Shown here: positions 52,101-61,900 of the stretch, in pieces
Numbering within the stretch: the stretch's first letter is position 1
Layout: each line of letters begins with the position of its first letter
Source: Puffinus mauretanicus
Lineage: Eukaryota > Chordata > Aves > Procellariiformes > Procellariidae
Length of the DNA: 64,000 nucleotides
Assembly (NCBI GenBank): GCA_023333565.1
Contig: JAJKFH010000921.1
Span: forward strand, 434,001-498,000
Direction: 5' to 3'
The notes under the pieces: generated by a model
What the model was told of the DNA's origin: nothing
Databases searched by the model: none
Seen by the model: only the letters and a program-made list of their open reading frames with translations
Made by a program: the position numbers and the translations under genes

Positions 52101-55100
52101 AGCCTTTTGGAATGTGCTGCAGTAATGCCAGGGAATTGACCTTCAGAAGTGCAGTCATAATTTCAGGTTTGCTATAGGTGGATGTGGAGAGAAATGGGGC
52201 TGGGTCAGAAGTTAGTGTGCATTTCATATAGGTGGACAAATACCTCTTGGCTCCTTGTACATTCATTTCACTTCTTTGAGTGAAATGAATGTATGAGCAT
52301 ATTTGGGAGCATCTTTGGAAGTACTGGTTCCAGAGAGGCTGTTTTGCTTGCCATTCCAGCTGGAGTCAAGCTGCTTGTGTTATGTCTCTCAACACAGATT
52401 TGTGAGGACAACAAATTGGGAAGAAATGTGGAAAAAAAGGTTACAGAGCTCAGAACTGTCAGAATTTGATCAGCCTATTCTAGTATGAAGTGGCAGCTGT
52501 TTGACTAATAGCTATTATGGAGTTTTTTTGCTGTGGCTGTTGTTACAGATTTCACCTCTAAGCTATGGAGGCATTTTTCCCACCAGGAAAACAAGTAGAA
52601 AAATTGAAGATACTTAACAACAAATTTTTCTTATTTAACATTTATAGTCTCAGAAAATCTTGATCGTAACGACAATAGAATTAACTAATTATGCAAATAC
52701 ATTTTACTGTTACCTTTACTCTTTTTCAAATTGTCTGCAGTTATGACTTTATCTACCAGTTGCATTTTACTGTAACCTTTGTCAGTTCTCTGGGGTGGTT
52801 ACTATCTTTGTTATAATCATTTACTCAGTTGTAGCACAGCAGGACTCTTACACTAAAAATTCCTTTTTCTACTTTGAACTGCTATTTTCATTGATATTCA
52901 CTTAAACATGCCTATACTTGTATAAAACTGTATTTCCTTAAAAAGGAACATGCTTTCATTTCATCCTAATAATCTGTGTAGTTTCCCATTATTTCAGGTT
53001 TAATCAATGTGTTGTGGAGGGTTCCTGGCTGTTAAAGAAGAAATATAAAAATGTGTCCTTTTTGATGTGCAGTATTTCAAACCCAGTCATATTCACTTGA
53101 GTCCTTGACATACTTGGTTTAGTCGTTCGAAAGGCTCTGTTGGCAATGTATCACTATTTCTGAGATTCTTAGCCAGTTCGAAGATGTGACTCTAAACCAT
53201 GTTGCCACAGTGTCACTGTGTGCTGGTCTTGGCTGGGGTAGAGTTCTTTTTCTTCACAGTGGCTGTATGGGGCTGTGTTTTGGATTTGTGCTGAAAACGG
53301 TGTTGATAACACAGGGATGTTCTCGTTCCTGCTGAGCAGGGCTTACACAGAGTCAAGGCCTCTTCTGCTCCTCACCCCCCCCCACCAGCGAGAGGCTGGG
53401 GGGGCACAAGGAGCTGGGAGGGGACACGGCCGGGACAGCTGACCCCAGCTGACCAAAGGGATATCCCATACCATATGGCGTCATGCGCAGCATGTAAAGC
53501 TGGGGGAAGGAAAAGGAAGGGGGGATGTTTGGAGTGATGGCGTTTGTCTTCCCAAGTAACCGTTAGGCGTGACGGAGCCCTGCTTTCCTGGAGATAGCTG
53601 AGCACCTGCCTGCCGGTAGGAAGCGGTGAATGAATTCCTTGTTTTGCTTTGTTTTGCTTGTGTGCGGGCCTTTTGCTTTCCCTATTAAACTGTCTTTATC
53701 TCAACCCACAAGTTTCCTCACTTTTACTCTTCGATTCTCCCCATCCCAGCAGGGGGATTGAGCAAGCGGCTGTGTGGGGCTTAGCTGCCAGCTGGGGTTA
53801 AACCATGACACACTGCTTGCTAGTAGTTGGAAATGACATAGGGAAACAGTTAAGTTTTATTCACCGAAAGTGAGCGTGGACCACCGGAATTGGCATTCCC
53901 ATGTTTGAATTGGCAGCTGTTGACCTGTGCCTTTCCGTTTGTGAGATTTGCTTGTACGATTTAAGTTGGGAATGTTAATTCTTAATTGCTGTGAAATTGC
54001 ACGCTTTTCTTGAGTTTCAAGTTCAAAAACACTTCATTGAGGGGGTATTCATAAAGGTCTTGGAAGAAGGTGGTTGGACCTTAGCTATCCAGACTTGGTA
54101 GATGTTTCAGGGACTCCAGCCTTCAAGCTAGCTTTCAGTTACAAACATAGCTGCTTGTTTTTACAGTCTCTGTAACTTGCTGGTTTTGGAAAGATGGATT
54201 TCTTGTTAGTTGCCATTATACATTACTCTACAGGCATTAATAAACTTTTGAAATATTCTTCCTTTCTTTCAAATTAAGATCTGTATAGCTTAGGAAATAA
54301 AGGAGTGATCATACTTCATGTATTTGGTGTTTGTTGTTGTTTTAACATACTATTCCTTGCAAATTTGATCCTAGGATTTAAAAACTGAAATAAGCTGTTA
54401 CTCAAATAGCAGGTGAGGGGATGTAGTGATGAACTCCATTACCAGGAGCCTCTTCTGTACTGAGGAGTTGTGCATGTTTCTGAATCACCAATGAGCACCA
54501 AAAAATCAAACTACGAGTGCTTGAAGGCATCATTCCTTTTATCGTTCTGTAAAGAAGTGTGTGTATTAAAAAAGATTAAATGCCTCTATCTGGAATGTGA
54601 AATGTTAATTTTCTGTTTCATAAATGAAGAAGCAAACCTTCAGAATTTGGTTGCCATAACCTCTCCTTACATATACCTTCATCTCTTTATTAGTTAAAGT
54701 GGGTGTTTGGAATTGACAGTGAGGATTTTACTCTTGTCTGAGTTTACTGACTTTGCTGTTGAACACCGTGTGAGTTACTTGCTTCCCTTGCTACAAACAC
54801 TCATGTACTTTTTCAGTGATCTGTGAGAAAGATCCAAGGTGATCTTCAGTGACTACAGAAAAGGTAGATATGGAAAGGCACATGTCTGCATTTGCTGAAC
54901 AAACACACCAAGGTGGGAGCTGCCTCGACAGCAAAAATTTCCTGATCAATTAATAGTGATACTGAATTAAAAGATTCCATAAAAAGATTGTAATCAGTTT
55001 TATATTGATGGAAGGTGCTAGTCATTCAGGTGCATAAGAACACCAAGTATATCCTCCCATGTAGACCTTTTTGTTGCCATGCTTAGGAAAAGAAAGGTGC

Positions 55101-58100
55101 TCAATAAAGTCAGCTTCTTAAACTTTGAAGTGTTTTCTTTGTTGTCCCCTTCTTTCTCCATTTAATTCAGAAGTAGAGACAGAAAAGTAGTATTTTTTTC
55201 CTATGATCTTGCAAGTACTGACAGATCATTAGGGTGTGTTCTGCCCAGGTGACTTGTGTGTGGCCTTTAGAATGCATGATTCTAATGTGTTTGATAATGT
55301 GGGGCTTCTTTAAAAACCTGCCTTCTGGAAAATTGCCTAGGATCAGTGTATTTGCTTTGGTAGTGCTGTGGTTGACAGGCTAGTTTTCGGAGGTCCCAGG
55401 CCTTTTACTTCCCTGGTTCAAGGAGTTGAACTGAACAATAGCAAAGAAAGATTTTCACTATAGTCTGAGCAGGTGCAGGATAAATGAATGACCATTTGAT
55501 GGATTGAAAGACTTTGGAGATGCCATACTGTTTCTCAGTGAGTCAAACATTCCTCCTGGTGTTGCTACAGGTTGTATTTTATGTGTAATAGCTGCAATGG
55601 AAAGAAGGTGCTATTATCATGAGGATGGAGTCTGTCAGCGCTCTCTCTCTCGTTCCCTCTCTCTCTCTTTTTTTTTGAGCAGCCAAATACGAAGGAATTT
55701 ACAAAAGCATGTGATGCTGAGTCCGTAATGTAAGCTTACAAAAGCACTTCAATACTGAGCTATAATTAGTGTGTTGTTTTATGTGAACTTGTCCTTGGTT
55801 TTAAAAAGTAGATGCGTATTGTACATTGAGTTGTATGTTTTGTTTGACTTTCTGAAGTGCAAAAAACCTCACTTTTAAGGGAAAAATCATCAAGTTATTA
55901 CTGTGGAGTTCAGTGTGGTCCGGACGGCCTGGTTAAAGAGGCTAGTGAATGCTTGTCATTTGAATTTACCCAAATTGATTTAAGAAACACATACTGAAAC
56001 AACAACAGCTTTGAGTAATATTCTTAAGCTCAGTCTATTGATTTAGTTTTCCTTTTCTTCAACTAAACATATGAGTAAAGTAAAACAAAACAATTAGCTC
56101 AGTATAAATTGTGTGTGTTTTTATAAAGAATGGTGCCTCTGGTTGGAAGGAAAACAACCCAGCTGATAGTTGTATAACTAGCTTTTCTGATTTGGCAGCA
56201 TCTGTAAGTGGTGTGGAACTTGACAGGAGCAAGCCAGCTTTCTGCAGAAGGGATATAGTTGATAGGAACACAAGCAGGCAGAATGCCTGTCGGACTGAAA
56301 GGTGATGGAGATCACAGCACCCCACTGGCAGAAACACATCTGGGCTTGTTTAGAAATCCCTGCTGGCTTTTCATGTGAAATAAAGTCCTTTTCATTCTCC
56401 CATCTTTCAGCAAATTGTTTTCCTACTCAGAATGGACACTGGAGAACAGGAAGCATGTTTGTAATCAACAAAATTCCTATAAATTCTGGGTTATTTTGAG
56501 TGCCTAAAGCAGGTTTCTATTTATGTTGCTTTATTTTTTGCTGTTTACCTGTTTGTTTGGCCTTGTTTGCGTTGTATGTATGTACATATTTAGATGACAG
56601 TAAACCCAGCTATTACCTGAGATTTTTCTTAATTTTTCTACAACATTTGGTGAGTGGGGTCACATGAAAATAGATTTACTTACAGATTCTTTTGTATTTA
56701 GCTATCCTATTGCAAGTACATGCTTAGTGAAGGCATGCATTTATCTAGCATTTATTTTAAATCTGTTCTTTTGTCAGTTCTTTCAGAGGGGGAAATCTCT
56801 CTTCATCCTGTCTGCCTTATATCTGCCAGGAGACAACCATTAGAGACTTCCATGTTAAGAGGGATAATTGAATTTCAGTGGAAACTTCTGTTAAGCTTCT
56901 GGTTTTTAAAATTATATATTCTATATAATTCACTGCTAGCCTTGTTAATCTTCCCTACTTGCACCTAGGAGACAGAAACAAACTAAATATACTTCCCTTT
57001 TTGATATAGAAGCTACATTCAGATACGTACTCTTTTTTTTTTTTGTCTGACATGACATGAGTGAAAATGATCTGGAAAGAGTTTGTCTAATTACTGAGGT
57101 TTTGTTCTCAATTTTAAACCAAAAAAGATGACCAAACTCTGTTGACTGGAGAAATCAAAGCATGGCAACACAGTTGCTGAATTCAATATCATAAATACAA
57201 CAGTTTTGATAAAAAATTTGTGATTACATAGTTTACAACGGGATAAAATATTTTAACATCTTAGTTGTCTAGTACTATAGTTGCTTAAACTCCATAAATT
57301 CTTACCAGTACACTGCATGGTTGGGCATCTTGCTCCTGTCAATGGCCTATGAAGTTGAAAAATTTTTAAAGTGCTCTTATTTTGTGGTACAATCTTTTTG
57401 GTTTTACTCATTAGAATTTAATTTGTCTTTTAAACACTGGTCTAGAATACGATCACATTACTTAAGATTATTTCTGTATAAATATATTCTGTTTTCCACT
57501 TTGTGGTTACCTGCCCGGTTGTCAATAGTAAAGAATCTGTAAAGTGTTGAATTTGGATTTTGCAGTTGCCCAGCCCAAGTCTGAAAAGCTAAATGACTGA
57601 TGTGACTCAGTTTTGTCTGGGATGTGATTTGTATTTTGTGCTGTTTTCCTCATTGCCTAATTGCTTTATTATTTTATTTGGGATTACGTCTTAAACTACT
57701 ATGTTCTTTTTTTCTTTCGTTCTTCCTCCTTCCATGAACCTGAAGTATCGCAGAACTATACAGCAGTGCATCGTATGTGTCCAATTGTTAAATTAAAAAC
57801 AAAACAAAACAAACCCAACCCCTCTCCCCCCCAAAAAAACCCCAACAACCCAAAGACAAAATTCTTTTTAAAAAACTTTTTTAAAGGTCATTCTGGATAA
57901 GAGTTCATAGAGTTTTCCAGCAGTAGAGAAAAAAAATGTATTAAAAAAAAAAAGGCATTTTCAAGTTTTTGTGGTTATAATGCCGCCTCTTTAGCTGGAT
58001 TTTACAGAATACTAATGATCTTGATGATAGCCTAAGACCCAAATCTGTAGACTTGTTAGTTTTGCCAATAGCATCAAAACGACATGGTGTTTTGTTAGGG

Positions 58101-58943
58101 GGAACTAAACCTTTCCTGTCAAGTTGTCTGCTTAGAAAAACATAACATTGACCTGTTCGGTGAATAGGATATTTGAATTTGCTTTGAATACTTTCTATGC
58201 TGATTTAACCTTTTTCAATCAAGTAGATTATTTTTCATCTTTGTGAATGTATGAGTTCTATTAAATTTATCTCTGTTGTGCAGAATCATAAACAGTGGAA
58301 TCTTTTACCACAAAAGCGTACGTTGTACATTGTAAGAGATAATAGTAACGTTGTTCTAAGCGTTGAAATTCCTTGCTTTTTGATAGATTTCTTATACTAG
58401 CTTTTGTGCTCATGAAATATGACACATTGGTAGATCTAGAGACTGAAGGCTTTTACTTATCAATGAAACAAGGTATAGCTGGATTACAAAGAACATTTCC
58501 TCATATTGCTAGAATGTCTCCAATCTCATGCTTTTAATCAAGGTTAGTTCCTTGTCCACACATGCTACCAGTATTGCTATTAGAGTTTGTTGTTAACGAG
58601 GTAGTGAATTTCTTTAGTAATGTAAAATGTGTGGGTGCCCATAAGATAGATGTTGAGGTCACAACCCAATTGTCATGTAGTAGTTTTGATCACTTCCAAT
58701 TTGAACAGGATTGAGTTTAATGCACTAAAAGTGTAAAGTTTCTTAATATTTGTTCCATTTGTATGTCTGACTGCAAGCCAGTAAAATGATGTTAATTTAA
58801 CAGCATATTCTAATGTGTGTCTGAGTACTGTACTGTGACCCTTTTTATGTTCAGTAACAGTGTGCTATTTATTCCAGGATGATGTGATGATGCCACAGCG
58901 GGTTAGACTGCAGCACGAAGCTGCTATTCAACACCCAAACAGT
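40052..58943 (+). CDS. B3GNTL1: B3GNTL1, GT2-family glycosyltransferase-like protein (first 5 exons; 3' part outside window)
   Basis: Join of 40052-40147, 43952-44068, 44197-44296, 49425-49489 and 58878-58943, giving 148 in-frame codons with GT-AG introns. Residues 32-40 (VSVIVPVHN) are the first beta strand of a GT-A fold family-2 glycosyltransferase. FNDASKD (66-72) corresponds to the NDxS nucleotide-binding site. VGFAKNQA (105-112) and [12 protein letters not shown] (123-134) carry the helix and the DxD-type metal/UDP-sugar site. The match to vertebrate B3GNTL1 (predicted beta-1,3-N-acetylglucosaminyltransferase-like 1, about 360 residues in human) is block for block. The acceptor is, to my knowledge, not established. 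There is no signal anchor in the visible N-terminus, unlike Golgi B3GNTs. About 200 residues lie beyond the window. Confidence 0.95.
40148..43951 (+). other. B3GNTL1: B3GNTL1 intron 1 (3.8 kb)
   Basis: Starts in the CpG island, then turns AT-rich. Contains T-runs (about 40500-40516, 41030-41039, 42454-42463). No other exon or recognisable transposon. Confidence 0.88.
43952..44068 (+). CDS. B3GNTL1: B3GNTL1 coding exon 2
   Basis: 117 bp, 39 codons (residues 33-71), from [20 protein letters not shown] to FNDASK. Acceptor is a T-rich tract plus TAG ending at 43951; donor GTATGT at 44069. It holds the first beta-alpha unit and the NDxS-like nucleotide-binding site of a GT2 glycosyltransferase. 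Confidence 0.95.
44069..44196 (+). other. B3GNTL1: B3GNTL1 intron 2 (128 bp)
   Basis: Short intron with GTATGT donor and TTTTCTAG acceptor. Confidence 0.95.
44197..44296 (+). CDS. B3GNTL1: B3GNTL1 coding exon 3
   Basis: 100 bp: residues 72-104 plus the first base of Val105. Acceptor TTTTCTAG ends at 44196; donor GTATGT at 44297. It encodes [18 protein letters not shown], then a second beta strand (PVIIGSND) and the QPRG turn preceding the KNQA helix. Confidence 0.95.
46384..46460. repeat. A/C-rich low-complexity tract
   Basis: Irregular (CAAAA)n and (ACCCC)n-like mix over about 77 bp in intron 3. A similar tract lies at 57795-57860. Confidence 0.7.
49018..49095 (+). mobile_element. CR1 LINE 3'-end fragment
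   Basis: 'TTGCAGGGGGGTTGGTCTAG', 'GTGACCTTTAAAGGTCCC', 'TTCCAACCCAAACCATTCTG' and the terminal 'TGATGCTATGAT' follow the CR1 3' end in sense orientation, with a diverged 8-bp terminal repeat. The copy is severely 5'-truncated and lies in intron 3, about 330 bp before B3GNTL1 exon 4. Confidence 0.9.
49425..49489 (+). CDS. B3GNTL1: B3GNTL1 coding exon 4
   Basis: 65 bp: completes Val105 and gives residues 106-126 ([21 protein letters not shown]). Acceptor CTCAACAG ends at 49424; donor GTAAGT at 49490. The exon ends inside the DSDD metal-binding motif, whose last two Asp come from exon 5. Confidence 0.95.
52258..52293. repeat. Perfect 15-bp inverted repeat (hairpin)
   Basis: Left arm TACATTCATTTCACT (52258-52272), 6-nt loop TCTTTG, right arm AGTGAAATGAATGTA (52279-52293). 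The arms are perfectly complementary. It is too short to be a known MITE and no flanking target duplication is obvious. Confidence 0.85.
53214..53218. repeat. Target-site duplication, left copy
   Basis: CACTG directly before the LTR; identical to 53811-53815. Confidence 0.8.
53219..53810 (+). mobile_element. Solo LTR of an avian endogenous retrovirus (ERVL-like)
   Basis: 592-bp unit starting TGTGCTGGTC and ending ACCATGACA (TG...CA ends), flanked by a perfect 5-bp duplication CACTG (53214-53218 and 53811-53815). I recognise it as an LTR family common in neoavian genomes ('GGCTGGGGTAGAG', 'GGGATATCCCATACCATATG', 'CTATTAAACTGTCTTTATCTC', 'GGGGTTAAACCATGACA'). The sense is plus: a decayed TATA box (CATGTAAAG, 53491-53499) precedes the polyadenylation-like TATTAAA. 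No internal retroviral sequence or second LTR is present, so it is a recombination remnant with no coding capacity. A 5-bp duplication fits ERVL-type integrases. Confidence 0.88.
53811..53815. repeat. Target-site duplication, right copy
   Basis: CACTG directly after the LTR; identical to 53214-53218. Confidence 0.8.
55641..55676. repeat. (CT)n / poly(T) pyrimidine tract
   Basis: Interrupted CT dinucleotides ending in eleven T, in B3GNTL1 intron 4. Confidence 0.8.
57795..57860. repeat. A/C-rich low-complexity tract
   Basis: (CAAAA)n followed by C-runs and AACCC-like units; similar in texture to 46384-46460. Confidence 0.65.
58878..58943 (+). CDS. B3GNTL1: B3GNTL1 coding exon 5
   Basis: 66 bp, 22 codons (127-148): [20 protein letters not shown] then NS. 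Acceptor TTCCAG ends at 58877; donor GTGAGT at 58944, phase 0. It completes the DxD-type motif. The next human block (IIGCRV-like) is not found before 64000. Confidence 0.95.
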
Positions 58944-61900
58944 GTGAGTACTTTTTTCTTGTGTGTATTTGTGTGTTTTTCTTTTACAGAGTGCCGGATA
59001 CATCTTTAAAAGGATATGAAAATTTCACAGTAGGGCTGGTGGAGGCAAAGCAATAACCAGTGTATTCTTTCCCTTTATTTTTAATCCTTGCACTGAATAG
59101 TAGCTTTGATTGAACTTCTTTTCTTCCGTTTATTTTCTCTGTTCAGTAAACCAATCTCATTATGACAGCAATACTCTTTTTCAAATAAGCATACAGGTTT
59201 CGCTAATGTATGTAATCTAAAGGAGAATGCCTTTTTTATGTAGCCTTACTAAGTAATGTGAGAAGCTGCAAAGGATTGGCTACAGCTATGGTTTATCTGT
59301 TTTTAATATTTAACAAACTGTAAACTGTAAGGAAGGAATGGATTGTTATGATTAATAAGCTGGCCTACAGTTAAATTGATGTTTCTCTCTCTATCTGCCT
59401 GCAAAAGAAAACATTATTAGAATGCCATTCTTCATTCTTGTGAAATAAACTCTCAAAAACATTCTGTGAGATAGTTGTTTTATGATCTGTATGATTTTGA
59501 TTTTAAATACATTTCTGTGATTAGGGCCAGTATCCTTCAGAGAGAGTTTGTGTATATGTTCTACTTACCTGAAGGTAACAAATATAAATAATTTCTTATG
59601 GCAATTACTTTATTTGTCAATGTTATTGACATAGATACTCCTTTAGAGAATTGAAAACTGAGTTTGTATTCCTATCAGCAATGTTCAGCAAAAACAGGCT
59701 TATCGTTTTCACATCTCTGACATTTTCTCTTGTGAGATTTATTTCAACGTGCAAGAGGTTTCTGGAAAGGAAGGTCAATTGACTTGATCTGTCAAGAAGG
59801 TATTTCCTGCAGGTCTTAGAACAAAATAGACAGTTTTAGGATTATCACTCTCTGGGAATTAAACACCTTTTGAACTTTTCCTCCGAAACACACTTGCTTC
59901 AAAGTAGAGGTTATTGCGGTTGTTTCAACTGAGGAATGTCTGCCAAACAACCTGCTGTTTAGTGTGGGATGTGTACGGGCTCATCACACCACCTGTATTA
60001 GGTCTCTTATGAAATCTGATAATCCTTACAATGTAATTTATCAAATTATAGTTTTAGTAGTACCTGAGTAGCAGTTAACCTAGTTCATATTACGAACATA
60101 ATAAGATGATACATCGAAAGTTGTTTTTGTTCTGATATGAATCAGTTAACGTAATTCAGTAGTAAAATGTCAAAAAACCAGAGAGGCAACTTTATCCAAT
60201 AAGCTTGTTTTATGGAAACTAGTGTAAAGAGCTATCATATTTCTTACTTGTATGACTTCTGTATCTGTATATTAAGACTTTTTTTTAAATTAGACTAATT
60301 TCAACTAAACAGCTTTAGTTGTTTTGTTTCTTCTGTTTTATTTCTATTCAGTTATACTTTAGTGCCTAACAACATTCAATATGAACTATTAAATGACAAT
60401 CAAATAAGTAATAATGAGCGCATGAGTAGACTGAAGGATATGTCTTCATAATATATTCCAAGCAACACAAACTTGTTCTTCCCATGCTCTAAACTAATCT
60501 AAACTTGTGGTTCTGTTTTAGTGTGGTACTACTGGCCTATTTGCAAAGCTTAATTGAGCTTTGCGCTTTACTAAATAAAACTAGCCAAAGTCAGTCCAAT
60601 TTAGCATGGGAAATAACGGTTTCCACATTTCAGTTATCTGACATATTAGTGCCTAAAATCTTCAATTTAGGAAAGTGTAAAAATTCTCAGAAATGAATGG
60701 AGGGAAAGACCTGGGACTTTAAACCTTAACAAAAATGGTAGATATGTATGTGTTCCGCATGCGGCATAGACATACTGCATCTGGGTAGAGCCTGTCTCAT
60801 GCCATCACTTTCTCTCAACTTTCTACTGAATTGGTGGGTTTCCTTGCACCTTTTTGGGCAATGACCTTGGTTTTCTTTTATTTTTTCTTTTCTTTAAACT
60901 TCTACTGGTTTTTATTTTCTATTATTTCTTGCCTTGTGGTGTTGCCTTTTAGATGTAAGGATTTTCCTTCTTTGTTCTTGAATCCTATGAACACAAAAAT
61001 GAATCTGTGTTTGAATTGAATGGAACGTGTTTTTCCATTTTACAGGTATAAGAAATGTTTGTAATGCCTATGTGAAGTATACCTTCTGGGTTAGTGTGGT
61101 ATTTTACAGAACTCTAATTCAAAGGCCTGAAAGGAGAAAGAGGAACATCTGTTCCTGATGAGCAAATAGATCAGTTTAGTCCAGAACTCCCCAATAGTTC
61201 TGACACAACTTGAGTTACTTTGAGAAAAGAAAAGTTGACCTTCTGGCCACAAATCTACTGACCAATGTCAGGGTGGACTGCTGTTCTTAAAAGAATGATC
61301 TCTCTACTGTCCTCAGAATAATCATGCCATTCAATTTTCTGGCCTTGGAAGATGGTTGGGGATGTTTGAATACAGTTCTGTTCTGTTTTTGAAGTTCTGA
61401 CCCTACTTCAGTCAGTATGATAAGCCAGAGTAGGTGGAGGGGAAAAAAAGCAGAAGCTTGAGAAATGCCTGTGAAGCAGTGAGCTTTTTTGGTTTGTTCC
61501 TGAAATTCTAATTTGCAGATTTGGACTTTCCACTGTTTTGCAACTGACCTGGATTTTAGACTTTATGTAGTCTCAATGTACTTTCAGAAATTTTGTTCCT
61601 AATCCTAGCTTTGCCGGTTGTTACTGAGAGCCAGAATTCCCAGTGGGCTCTAATATTGGAGTAGTAGACTGTCATTACTACTATAGATTTACAGGTAAGA
61701 AAAGTCTCCAACTTTCTCCACCAAGAGAAATCTCCCAGATCCTAACTAATCCTTGAGGTTCTTCCTTTTTCACGTTATTCTTAAATGCAGATTGCCTTAC
61801 CCTGACTTGAAGCCTGGTTGCTAAACAGTGGATCGAAAGATACCAGATGCCTTTGGAATGACTCTCCAACCAGTTGTTCTTTAGAGAAACTGGTGTCTAT

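Larger units (their letters stand above)
49490..58877 (+). other. B3GNTL1: B3GNTL1 intron 4 (9.4 kb)
   Basis: AT-rich intron splitting the DSDD codons between exons. Contains a perfect inverted repeat (52258-52293), a solo LTR (53219-53810), a pyrimidine microsatellite (55641-55676) and an A/C-rich tract (57795-57860). No additional exon recognised. Confidence 0.9.

Noticed and set aside
47861..52165. 16-bp exact match AGAAGTGCAGTCATAA at about 47861 and about 52147
   Set aside because: Flanks do not align, so a shared repeat family is not supported; likely chance at this window size.
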